This document shows positions 1-10,560 of a DNA stretch of 64,000 bases, in pieces. The DNA is from Siphonodentalium dalli. Taxonomy: Eukaryota; Mollusca; Scaphopoda; Gadilida; Siphonodentaliidae. The notes below the pieces were generated by a model. That model searched no databases. It was given only the letters and a program-made list of their open reading frames with translations, and was not told the DNA's origin. The position numbers were made by a program, and so were the translations under genes. The stretch covers positions 16,802,440-16,866,439 of the forward strand of contig CP136061.1 of assembly GCA_032622095.1 (NCBI GenBank), written 5' to 3'. The first letter of the stretch is position 1. Each line of letters opens with the position of its first letter.

Positions 1-2571
1 AATGATCTTTGAAAATACAAGTCCGGATTTACATTGTAAGACTGTTTTAAAATTTTGAAGGTCTCTATCATATCTCCACGGAATCTGCGAAACTTCACTG
101 ACATCCAATTGAGACGTATTGATCTTTGTTTATAATCCAGTTCTTTAAGTTGTGGGACCATTTTTGTAGCACGACGTTGTACACACTCTAGTGACATACA
201 CTGGTATTTATGGTGTGGGTGCCAAACAGTGTTACAGTACTCCAATACAGGTCTTACCATGGATATGTATAACTGTCTGAACGTGTCCAATTCCAAACTG
301 ACGAATGTTCTTTTTATTATGCCGAGGATTCGGTATGCCTTACTACATACAGCGTTCAATTTTTCATCAATCGTTACTCCTAAGTCTTTTTCCGATGGGC
401 TGACTAATATTGGTGGATTTTCTGGAACATCAGACATCACATATATATTGCGAGGATTGTTGTGGCCCATGTGTATAACATGCTTCTTCTTAGAATTGAA
501 TTGTAATTGCCAATCCATGGACCACTTACACATAGCATCAACATCTAGTTGTATATTGTCCTGAAGTGGATTTCCAATGATCTTAGTATCATCAGCGAAA
601 ATTTTGCATGTGGTAGTAACACATTCAGGTAAATCGTTAATGCACATTGTAAAAAGAATAGGTCCAAGAACACTACCCTGAGGTACACCGCTGATCACCG
701 ATGTCCAGTCTGAGAATGAAGAACTCACTCGAACTCTTTGTTGTCGACAACACAGAAACTCCTTTATCCACGAGAAAATGTCACGAATTCCGTATGAATA
801 TATTTTGCTGAGTAGCCTATTGTGCGGAACAGTATCAAAGGCTTTTTTGAAATCGAAATATATAACATCAACTGGTTCGCTGTTATCAAGAGACGATGTG
901 ACATGTGATAGATATTTGAGTAGTTGAGTTTTACATGAGCGGCCAGATCTAAATCCGTATTGACATGTAGTGAAAAGGTTATTTTCTTCCACGTGAGTCA
1001 TAACAGCATCAGCCACAAAAGACTCCAATAATTTGCAGAGAATACAGGTTAGACTCACAGGACGATAGTTTCCAGGATCAGATTTGGTTCCTTTTTTGAA
1101 AAGGCATGACACGTTCGCTTGTTTCCACAGCTGAGGTATTTTCCCCTCAGACAGAGATCTGTTTAACAGGATGGATAATGGTATACTGAGCTCCGATGCC
1201 GATTCTTTTAGTAGTTTTGGGTGGATGTTATCAGGCCCGCAGGCTTTGTTTGGATTTAGGTTGCGTAGTTTTCTCTCAATTGCATGGGGTGTGACTTGAA
1301 TACTTGCTAGGAATGTTCCATTGCAACGCTCGTCGATTACTGGTATATCTGTTTGATTCTCCTTTGTGAAAACCCCAGCAAAGAAATCGTTCAGCACTTT
1401 CGCTTTATCTTTGTCCTCTCGGGCAACAGTTTTGCCACCATTTGTCTTCAGGTCTCCGATCCCTTGCTGCGATGCTGTTTTGCTGCGCACATAATTCCAA
1501 AATGCTTTTGGGTTTTTGTGAGATTCTACTGAGATTTTCCTTTCAAATACCCTTTTCGTCGTCTTTATCAATATATTTGTATCACTTCGAAGCTTCTTAT
1601 AAATTTGATAGTCTGCGTCTCAACGAGATCTCCTGTACTTTTTGTAAGCCCTACGCTTCTCTGACTTTCGATATCGTATCCTTGTTAGCCCATGTATTTC
1701 GATTTTTTCCCCTGTTAAAACATTTCTTAGGTATGTGCGCATCAGCTAGTTCCATGACGGATTTGTTGAACATATTCCAGGCTTGTTGTAGTTCTATTTC
1801 ATGTAATCCTGACCAATCTTTCTCTCCCAGTTGTTGTCGTATCATATCGTAATTACCTTTGTGCCATAGAAAGCTGGGCTCCTTTGAATACTGATGGGCA
1901 GTTAATAGAGATGGTTCTATTTCAAACATAATAACGTCATGGTCGCTTTTACCTAGTGCTGCTTCGTGATCAATATTACTAATAACATCCAGATTATTTG
2001 TTATCAGAAGATCTAGAATGTTAGCTTTTTGATTTTCTCGGTGTCTTGTTGGCATATCTATAAGCTGCTGGAAGAAGTTTCTTGAAAGTGCATCAGCGAA
2101 TGCCTTCGCTTCCTCGTCATGCGAGATGCCAGTATCCCACGAAATTTCTGGATAGTTAAAATCTCCGACGATAAACACATTCTTGCGAGAAAAGGTACCC
2201 AAGGTGTCTATCAATTTTACAAGAAACTCGTTGATTTTATCGGATTCAGGACTACGGTATACACACCCAAATTGGATGGAATCATGACCTGTTTTCCATT
2301 CACACCACACTGATTCTGTGTAGCTACCACTCTCCAATTCCATGCATTTCTGTGCTGCCAGTGAGCGATGTGTATAGATAACAGTTCCTCTTTTAGTATT
2401 GTTTCCGAAGAATGCGTCATAGTAATCTATTTGGAATTCACTATCTGAAACATCTGTTTTCGTGCGTTTAGGAAGAGTTTCCGTTATGCAAATTATAGCA
2501 GGTCTATGTTCTTTTATGCGTAAATGAAGTTTGTCACGTTTATTGATCAGGCTATCGGCATTTGTATACAT
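1..2571 (-). pseudogene. LINE ORF2: endonuclease plus reverse transcriptase, one frameshift and one stop
   Basis: ORF2 nicks target DNA and primes reverse transcription of the element RNA. The N-terminal part (2571-1651) is an exonuclease-endonuclease-phosphatase domain, with 'ICITET' and 'VGDFNYPEISWD' motifs. It ends at a TAG at 1651-1653, where a one-base shift continues the frame as 'KRRAYKKYR', soon followed by a TGA near 1631. From there to base 1 the frame reads open for more than 500 codons and holds the RT palm. I see 'YFDFKKAFDTVPH', 'SGVPQGSVLGPILF' and the catalytic 'FADDT' at 585-599, followed by a thumb and C-terminal region ('GDMIETFKILK'). The true N-terminus may lie upstream of 2571, near 2620. 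Damage is minimal, so this copy inserted recently or belongs to an active family. Confidence 0.92.
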
Positions 2572-2622
2572 ACATATGGGATTAAAGTCATTTGAGGTTG
2601 AAGTCGGATGACTTGTTGCATA

Positions 2623-3477
2623 TCAGGCAGTCCTCTGCATCAACCCCAATCCACTCCGTTTCACGATCTTGTCATCTCAAATGAAGAATTGTTCTTTGGG
2701 AAATTTCTTTCTCATTTCATGGCATTCCTCTCTGAGCTCTTTTTGTCGTTTACTCTCTGCAACTGTATAATCACGATTGAAATAAATTTTGGCCCGGTTT
2801 GAAGTATCCTTCACATTTTTGTTATATGATACTGCTTGTTGTAACAACTCATTTCTAGTTTCTTCTGTTGTCAAAATCAGTTTCATTGGACGAACTTTAC
2901 CCTGCGATTTAGTCCCAAGTCTATGGAATGCCTTCACTTCTTTGACGTCTATGTTCGTCATTCTCTCTAGGGTCTGTTCAATTAATTTTTTATCTTCAAT
3001 TCGAGAAAGTTCTGGGTCGGTTTCTTCGCTCTCCTTTATGTTTGCTACAATTATATACTTCTTTCGTTTTTGTTTCTGTTCGTACTCTTTAAAGCGTTCT
3101 TCTATTCTTGTGTCAAGGGATTCTTTGATTTGTTCCATTTCTACTTCAGACTGCTTTTTCTGGTCACGAAGGAGCTTCACTAATGAGTCCAACGTTGCTC
3201 TCATTGCCTTCATTTCCTCATGGATATTTTTATCAGAACTTTCTGTTTCTGCTGCGCAATTCTTACATAACCATTTCACACTTATTGACTTTTTCGTCAA
3301 TAATTTGTGGTCAGCAGCTGTCAAGTCTTGGCATTTTAGATGATATCTTCCATTGCAAGCTTCACATATTATACCAGTTGTATCCGTTTTTATATCTTCG
3401 ACACACAATCTACATGCTCGATCCTCTTTCTCATTGTTTGATGTAGTGGAAACCTTTCTCTTGGATGTTTTAGACAT
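2623..3477 (-). pseudogene. LINE ORF1 with PHD zinc finger, coiled coil and RRM-like region; internal TGA
   Basis: This is the RNA-binding ORF1 partner of the LINE. Residues about 21-75 form a PHD-type finger (C-x2-C, C-x2-C, H-x2-C, W-x-C-x2-C spacing; 'CRLCVEDIK' to 'WLCKNCAAE'). Residues about 85-145 are a charged coiled coil. The C-terminal part ('KYIIVANIKESEE', 'FHRLGTKSQGKVRP', 'IYFNRDYTVAES') resembles the RRM-like domain of CR1 ORF1 proteins. A TGA at 2674-2676 follows 'KEQFFI', but the same frame continues ('DDKIVKRSGLGLMQRTA') to a second TGA at 2623-2625. The first stop is therefore probably an Arg CGA changed to TGA. ORF1 and ORF2 lie in the same frame. Confidence 0.85.
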
Positions 3478-3793
3478 TTTTAAGGTTTGAGATTCTTGAC
3501 ATCTTTGTCGTTGCTAAGGACTTGTATTGTCTCCTAACGAAAATAGGCAATGTCTTTAAGAAACTGTCCAGAAAATACATCCGTATTGTCCTTTGTTGAT
3601 ACAGATCCAGTTTATCCTTTGTAATCCATGTAATCCATTGATTATTGTGTTTCCGTAGCTTTGTTCCGTCATATTTGTTCGTATTTCTTGATAACTTACG
3701 CTTATTATGCTAGACCTTTTATTTTTCCATCTTCTCCATTATGACGTCACAGGAAACTTTATTATATAAGCGAGACTCAAATCACAAAGACAA
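3478..3793. other. Presumed LINE 5' UTR or flank
   Basis: No gene or repeat structure is visible between the ORF1 start and the MITE. The LINE 5' boundary cannot be placed without another copy. Confidence 0.4.
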
Positions 3794-4086
3794 TAAGCAA
3801 GATCACTGAGTGATGGCCATATTGGATTCATCCAGCCCCTGCTCAACAGTTTAAGAGCTACAGGTCTAAGTTATGTAGGTGCATTCCATATAAATGTATG
3901 GAACTTTTGAATGTTCATGATTCCATATATGGAATTCATGAATATTCAAAAACTCCATATATAGAATCATGAATATTCAAAAGTTCCATTTATGGAATGC
4001 ACCTCCAGAACTTTAACCTGTAGCACCTAAACTGCAGAACGTGGTTTGATGAACCCAATATGGCCGTGACTCAGTGATCTCGCTTA
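3794..4086. mobile_element. Palindromic MITE, TA target site, copy 1
   Basis: The ends are inverted repeats of about 35 bp: 'taagcaagatcactgag' on the left pairs with the complement of 'ctcagtgatctcgctta' on the right, followed on both sides by a 'ggccatattgg' block. The interior is a foldback built from 'ccatatatggaat' and 'gaatattcaaaa' palindromes. The terminal TA at each end could be a TA target duplication, as in Tc1/mariner-type MITEs. A diverged second copy lies at 58285-58535, which confirms a dispersed family. It has no coding capacity. Confidence 0.85.
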
Positions 4087-5083
4087 TAGGAATAACATAG
4101 CTTCTCTTGGGTGCCTAATAAACGTACTTGTACGATTGTTAAATTTGTGTTAAAATTCCCGCCTGTACGATCGTTATTTGGCCCTGTACGTTTATTAAAT
4201 TTGGCAGTCGAAATATGTCAACCAATCTTTTTTTTATACAGGGATGATCTGTGATTATTGAACAAATAAAGCGTGTGTGTGTTGATTCGTACGCACGTTC
4301 GAAGACTCAGTTATATACACATCGAAACTATTTCTGTCACAGGATTTTCTTTGAACCAATCAAAACATCCGATATTAGTCCCCCCGAGAATCGCTTCTTT
4401 TATCATCGACGTCATTTCTTAAACCATCGCCCTAACACGTGGTCACTCGGTGCTATTTCTATCACAGACTTTCTTTGAACCAATCAAAACATCTGATAAT
4501 AATTGCCCCGGAATAGCTCAATGACGTAATTTCTAAAAGTGTTACACTTTCGTGTTCGTTTGTTTGTCAACTGCATGGGGCATCGATCGATGGGGAAATA
4601 ATATTGTTATCAGCTATTATCCTATACATAGTTCCCATACATTGTGGGTCGTCATCATCGATTAAAAATCCGAGCAACCATGAAACTAGTCAATTCGTTC
4701 GACACGTTTCTGCTGATAAGTGTAGTACCGGTACATGTACAGTACTAGTACTGGTACAATTGTATAGTATTAAGGCTGAACAAAAATCGGTTAGGGGGTC
4801 TCCCTTCCAACTAGTACTATTAGTGGGTGATTTTTGTATATGTTAAAGTATCTCGCAAAACATACTACTAGTAGTATATATATCCTTGGATCCCAAATTG
4901 TATTTAGTATTAGTACTAGTACTTACTAGTAAGAATACTATTGCTGAATATACAATCCATTTCTCAAAGTGGATTACAATGTAGTATTAACATATAAATT
5001 AGTACTAGTACTAGTACAATAATAGGACGAGCTATGGTGGATTTTAAATGAGTATTTCAATAGATTTGGGGAAATTTCCACCC
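4087..5083. other. Intergenic: local duplication and AGTACT-rich stretch
   Basis: A block with 'ctttgaaccaatcaaaacat' occurs twice, at about 4327-4390 and 4456-4515. From about 4725 to 5020 the sequence is rich in 'actagtact' and 'agtactagt' palindromic words. No gene is recognised. Confidence 0.6.
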
Positions 5084-5318
5084 TGTATGTTTATTCTGCC
5101 CTGTATGTTTATTCCACCCTGTATGCTTATTCCGCCCTGTATGTTCATTCCGCCCTGTATGTTTATTCCCCCCTGTATGTTTATTAAAAAATTGGAAATG
5201 TTTATTCCACCCTGTATGTTTATTCCGCCCTGTATGGTTATTAAAAAATTGGGAATATTCCGCCTTGTATGTTTATTCCGCCTTGTATGTTTATTCCGCC
5301 CTGTATGTTTATTAGGCA
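5084..5318. repeat. ~17-bp minisatellite
   Basis: At least ten head-to-tail copies of a unit close to 'ccctgtatgtttattccg' are present. Two are interrupted by 'aaaaaattgg(g/a)aat'. The Cys/Pro-rich (+) and Gly/Ile-rich (-) open frames across it are by-products of the repeat. Confidence 0.95.
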
Positions 5319-6666
5319 CTCAAGAGTATAGAGCGTTTTCCATCTGAGAAAGTATAACTGTCTGATCTGGTTGCTTTGTTATCATATGGCTGCAAACAAT
5401 CTTACTGTACCAGGTATAAGCTTCCCAGATACTGCACTAGCGAGTTCCCTGCACTCCAATGTACATGTACAAGTAGTTATCCTCCCAAACAGAGGACCTG
5501 TTGCCAAGCGGAACAGAATAAATAGCGAAGAAAATAGCAATCAGGACATATCGATCAGTGAGGCTAACATATCCATTCCGCATATCACATGTCATTAACA
5601 GGCTATTTGTGGAAAAATTATTAGATATAGCCCTGTGTACTTTCTGATGTTGACTTGACACTTTGGAATCATCTGTATGCTATACATAATAATTCAGAGG
5701 CCTCATGCTTGTCTCATGAGCCAATCACAGATGGTCATATAATCTGGTAGCATTTTCTTTTCTTAGATCATGCCATGAATCTCTATTCTGGCTACTAGTC
5801 ACTGTGTAGGAATTCGTTCTATCGCCAGTTTGTGATGGTTCTTGACTGATTTGTGACGGTTCCTGATGATCGAAATTATACATTTTCACGACTTTTTGAC
5901 AGTTAAAATGCACTTTTGAGGCATCTAGGTGATAATTCGATTAGTTATTTTCAATCCCATCACAATCTGTGGCACCAATGAGCATGTTAATAACAGAACT
6001 TTCATTGTGCGAGTCATACCAACGACAAAAACCACGAATTTTGATAATTGTTTACGTTCTCTCCTGATCAGTTCTCGTCCCATTTAATCGTTCTATACAG
6101 TCACTTTCCCAGTTCGGGATAACTGATCGCATTCTCTCTGCACAAAAATTTCTCGGTTGATTTGCATGGTCATACATTGTTCCAAGACATAAGAAAACAT
6201 ATACTCTACAGTATTTAAAATGATTTTCGAATCGAGCTTTGACAAAAAAAAAGTATTTGGTTCTGAAATGACCCTGCCCATTTTTCCCAGTTCGGGATTT
6301 TTTTTTGCCGGTTCGGGATAACTGAATATTTGACAGAGCAGTTATCTTATCTGTTATTTTTTGTGTATTAAACTTTGATTTTATGTTATTTTATGCTAAT
6401 TCCTTTCAACAGAATGCATATTTGAGCTAATAAAATTGTTTAATGAGTGCGTGATAGCCTTTTTAAAATGACTGTTGATATCATGATTCATGTTTTAATC
6501 AGTTCAGGAATTTTTTTAATTTTTTTTTTAAACCTGCAGTATTTGCTTAACTAAATAACTCCAATGGTTATCTCATGTTTCTTGATGTGATTCTAAAACA
6601 TATACTCACCATTATTAAAAAAATATAAAGATTAACATTAATAGGCAATATAATTGATGGTTAAAC
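5319..6666. other. Intergenic, no gene recognised
   Basis: A 'cccagttcgggataactga' word occurs at about 6107-6126, with diverged partial copies near 6284-6330. The rest is AT-rich sequence with no supported coding potential. Confidence 0.5.
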
Positions 6667-7045
6667 TACCCTGCTTGACAAAACAAGTGTCCACTTAACC
6701 GCGGTGCAGTTAGCGTTGCCACCGTGGCTGAAATGCAACTACACCGCGGCTCCACTGGCTAACTATAGTTGGGCCGCGGTGTACTTGCCGTTCGGCCATG
6801 GTGTAATTGCCGCGGTGTACGTTCATTAAACTGAAAAAAGACGATACAAACCAGAAATCTAACCACGGTGTACATGCCGTTCGGCTGCAGTGTAGTTGCC
6901 TTTCGGCCGCAGTGTACTTGCTGTTGGGCCACGGTGTACTTGCCGTTCGGCCGCGGTGATCAACTGCAGTTACAAACTCTGACACCGCGGTCGAACGGCA
7001 AATACACCGCGGTGCCAATGGACACTTGTTTTGTCCAGCGGGGTA
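6667..7045. mobile_element. Foldback/TIR element with ~25-bp repeats and TA duplication
   Basis: The left end 'ccctgcttgacaaaacaagt' and the right end (complement of 'acttgttttgtccagcgggg') form inverted repeats of about 25 bp, bounded by TA at 6667-6668 and 7044-7045. The interior consists of imperfect copies of 'gccgcggtgtacttgccgtt' in both orientations, so the whole element can fold back. It encodes no protein; the open frames inside are repeat artefacts. Superfamily is uncertain; the TA duplication suggests the Tc1/mariner group. Confidence 0.8.
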
Positions 7046-7386
7046 TGACTGGTGTCAGCCTACCCAAATTTGTCTTATTTCTGTGATTGTAAGCATTGGT
7101 ATAGTGTTACTTTATATATGTAAAAGTACTAAGAAGTCCTACTAAAATTCAAATACCCCTCCCTAGATTAACAATACTAACAAAAAGTCTATACAGCTGT
7201 GTGGGTGTGGTTGCCAATGTCCGGCCATCAGCGCCATTCAGCGGTTCTCCTGACATAGCAGGTATTTACAATATAAGACAAGAGGTGGCATCAGAGATGC
7301 TGTGTCTCGTTTTCGGTGGCTTACCGCCGGTGGCTACCGCCAATTGGTGTGCATCAGTATCGGTAGACTAATTAATAGGTGAAATC
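7046..7386. other. Intergenic, nothing recognised
   Basis: No gene is seen. The word 'acaagaggtggca' at about 7279 resembles the left end of the hAT-like element at 8600, possibly a relic of another copy. Confidence 0.4.
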
Positions 7387-8560
7387 GAAAAATGACTAAT
7401 TAAGGGCCATAACTCCATCAAATTTTATCGGGCCAGTCTGGTTTTCGAACTCGTCCGAAATATTCTTGGCAAGTATGTCTATTCCAAATTTTAAACAAAT
7501 CGGAGAACGTTTGTTGAAGTTATCGCTCTAACGAGCTAAAAATTCACGAAAAATGACTAATTAAGGGCCATAACTCTATCAAATTTTATTGGGCGAGGCT
7601 GGTTTTCGAACTCGTCCAGGATATTATTGGAAGACACTTATATACCAAATTTTAGTTGAATCGGATGACGTTTGTTGAAGTTATCGCGCTAACGAGCTGA
7701 AAATTCGTACAAAATGACTACTTAAGGACCACAACTCTATCAAATTTTATCGGACCGGGCCGGTTTTCTAACTCGTCCGAGGTATTTTTGGGAGACACCT
7801 ATATATCAAAATTTCAATCAAATAGGATGATGTTTGTTAAATTATCGCGCTAACGAGCTGAAATTTTTTGAAAAAATGACTAATTAAGGGCCATAACTCT
7901 ATAAAATTTTATCGGACCTGGCCAGTTTTCGAACTCGACCGAGATATTCTTGGGAGACACCTATATACCAAATTTCAATCAAATCGGATAACGTTTGTTG
8001 AAGTTATCGCGCTAACGAGCTGAAAATTCGTGAAAAATGACTAATTAAGGGCCATAACTCTATCAAATTTTATCGGACCAGGCCGGTTTTCGAACTCATC
8101 CGAGATATTCTTGGGAGACACTTATATACCAAATTTCAATCAAATCGGATAACGTTTGTTGAAGTTATCGCGCTAACGAGCTGAAAATTCGTGAAAAATG
8201 ACTAATTAAGGGCCATAACTCTATCAAATTTTATCGGACCAGGCCGGTTTTCGAACTCGTCCGAGATATTCTTGGGAGACACCTATATCCCAAATTTCAA
8301 TCGAATCAGATAACGTTTGTTGAAGTTGTTGCGCTAACGAGCCTAAAATCAGTGAAAAATGGCAAAGGGCCATAACTCTGTAATAAATGTGCGGACGAAC
8401 CCGATTTTTTGTCTGCAGCTTACGTGCATGGATATGTACTCACACACCAAATTTTTAATCCGTCAATAAACGGTTGAGTTATAAGCAAAACACGTCGCCC
8501 GCCCGCCCACCGTCCCTCATCAAACTATAAGTCGAGTTTTGGAAAAAAACTTGACTAATA
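7387..8560 (+). repeat. ~161-bp satellite containing 'gggccataactct'
   Basis: Units begin near 7387, 7549, 7709, 7871, 8032, 8193 and 8352 with 'aaaatgactaattaagggcc', giving a period of about 161 bp and six full copies. Middle copies (8032 onward) are the most alike. The array ends in a 'cgcccgcccgccc' block and a purine-rich tail. I recall this style of repeat as common in molluscan genomes. Confidence 0.95.
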
Positions 8561-8591
8561 AGATAAGTTACAGCATTTGAGTACTGGGTTA

Positions 8592-9709
8592 CTAGAGACA
8601 AGAGGTGGCACGACAATTGATTTTGATAATCGATAATCGGTCGTCAATAATCGACTATAATCGATTAATCGTACCTAATATTAATAACATCAGTGGAAGT
8701 ATACCGTAATATGGCCTATTGCCTGGGTGCTCGTTAACTCAATAACTGCACTGTCGCTGGTCATTTGAGACATTGGCTGATGTAATTTTTAAGTTAATAA
8801 AATGCATCATAAACCACTGTTAATGACTAATGAGCATAATGTATTGAATACCAGCAAGTTCTCAGCAATGTTATGGTTATAATATTTGTGAGTTCATTAG
8901 AACGAACGTAGCGATTAATTTAAGTTTTAGGAATAGCCACATAAACAAACAATACAAAAGTAGGAATGAACAATGGACCGCCGGTTGTTCCTAAATAAAG
9001 GAATCAAATGTTATGGATACTATAAGTTTCATCAAACTTCCAGAGCGTGGTTAACAATCACAAATGTGTGCCCCACCTGCAAATTGCATGACTCAGAACA
9101 ATTTAAGTATTTGATAACAGTCTGTTTCATTCAGCATTCACCACACGATATGCGATAGCCTTTACTAGTAACTTCTAAGTATACATTTGTACTTACTGAT
9201 TAAAATGCCATATATATATTGTTCCCTGGTTTTAGAGAGAATGTCAATCAACATCCCATTGGTCCAATCAGATTCAAGGGCGAGTGCATTCAGTTCATTG
9301 AACACGGTGACAGTCGGCACATTTCAAAGACATATTGCCACCTTTCAAGCATATTAAAATATACAACGATGTCGCAATGTGTTCAAATCTGCAGTGCGGC
9401 CAATTTGTAGAATATTCAACGATCCGACGAGAAACCATGTCGCATCATCAACTGAACTGCCAACTGTTTGCAACATATATCAGTAGTACTCATGTTATTG
9501 GAATCTCTTTGGTATGCGATCAAAGGATGTTAACACCTCGGTTGTATATAGAACTGTGTAAAATAAACACGGTATTCAATAATACCAGGCATCTTCTGAC
9601 ATCCGATATAAATAACACAGATTAATAGACGATGGAAATGGTAATTGATTATCGGCTTTATCAACGGTTCATCGATTATACGATTAATCGTGGCACCCCT
9701 ACTAGAGAC
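8592..9709. mobile_element. hAT-type non-autonomous DNA transposon with 8-bp TSD
   Basis: A perfect 8-bp direct repeat 'ctagagac' flanks the element at 8592-8599 and 9702-9709. The right terminus read inwards, 'taggggtgccacgattaatc', is a typical hAT end, and the left terminus 'aagaggtggcacgac' is its diverged partner. Both subterminal zones are rich in 'cgattaatcg' and 'ataatcgat' words. The 1.1-kb interior has only short frames with no transposase similarity that I can see, so it would depend on a transposase in trans. Confidence 0.88.
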
Positions 9710-10088
9710 AGGCTAGCATTTCATTCATTCACTCAGAAACAGTCGCTCAATTGATCACACTACTGAGTAATTAAATATGCTCAATTTAAAACAAATTTCC
9801 CATTCTTTCAGTTTCTTTGGATAAATGTTTCCAGGGCCCAGGAGAACTAAGTTTGTTAGATTTGTAGAGAGCACATGTAGCAGACAAACATACTGTGTGT
9901 CTAAACAGTGGCCTGGTCACTTACATCAAAAGCTTTTAAGGCCAAATGTAAAAAATCTACTAATATGTAGTACGGGTTTCCCTACCTACATGTACCCCAT
10001 TTTAAAGCCAGTGTGTTACTTAAAAAAATTTTTTAATGGTTTTCAAGATATTTTTTTGAAACCTTTTATAAAAAAAACAAAAATAATT
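9710..10088. other. Intergenic, nothing recognised
   Basis: A 115-residue open frame (9825-10172) has no recognisable domain and runs into a dispersed repeat, so I do not call it a gene. Confidence 0.4.
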
Positions 10089-10560
10089 GTCAATGTCTCA
10101 GAATGGTTTGTTATCTGTCAAAAATCAATGTTATCAAAATCTTGCATTAGATATGAAAAGCCATATGAATAGGTCATTTTTTTTCTGACATGTAACTCAA
10201 ACCAAATATTTGTTTTTCTTTCCAGGCCTAAACCTTAATGCAAATTTATGCCAAAAAACCCATGATCAAGGCTAATGAAAACAATTATAGACAAAATGTA
10301 GCCATGCCCACTCACAAGTTAATAAGTGATGCAGGCTTTTAAGGGCACCCTGTTATGCTGTACACCTGTTATGTTGGATTAATATTTAAAATCCTTGCAT
10401 GCAGCATTATGGTTGTTTGCAGCCCAGATATGTTGTCTGTTTATTATATCCAGGCCTTAAAATTCATACTAATTTGTGAGAATCAAAATGTACTAGTAGC
10501 GTTTCTACAGTGAATCAGCTGCTTAAAATTACGAGAATCAAATATGTAATAATCATGATT
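10089..10560 (+). repeat. Dispersed repeat Q, copy 1
   Basis: About 470 bp, starting 'gtcaatgtctcagaatgg' and including 'aggcctaaaccttaatg' and 'ttatgttggattaatattt', recurs at 27775-28262 in the same orientation with high identity. Copy 2 has an extra stretch near 27805-27855. No terminal repeats are visible. Confidence 0.9.

Larger units (their letters stand above)
1..3480 (-). mobile_element. CR1-like non-LTR retrotransposon (LINE), 3' end cut by window edge
   Basis: The minus strand carries two consecutive reading frames in the order expected of a CR1/L2-group LINE: ORF1 with a PHD-type zinc finger (3477 down to 2623), then ORF2 with an endonuclease and a reverse transcriptase (about 2620 down to 1). 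The element runs off the left edge, so the 3' UTR and tail are not visible. The 5' boundary lies somewhere above 3477; 3478-3780 is probably 5' UTR or flank. The copy is young: only two suspect TGA codons and one frameshift are visible across about 3.4 kb. Clade assignment rests on ORF1 and RT motifs read by eye. Confidence 0.9.

Noticed and set aside
1442-1852. 136-codon plus-strand frame and other plus frames at 1-3.5 kb
   Set aside because: Antisense shadows of the LINE coding regions on the minus strand.
5044-5347. Cys/Pro-rich and Gly/Ile-rich short proteins
   Set aside because: Translations of a ~17-bp minisatellite.
7387-8560. CRISPR-like array
   Set aside because: Units are ~161 bp, contiguous and diverged along their whole length with no repeat/spacer pattern, and the context is eukaryotic.
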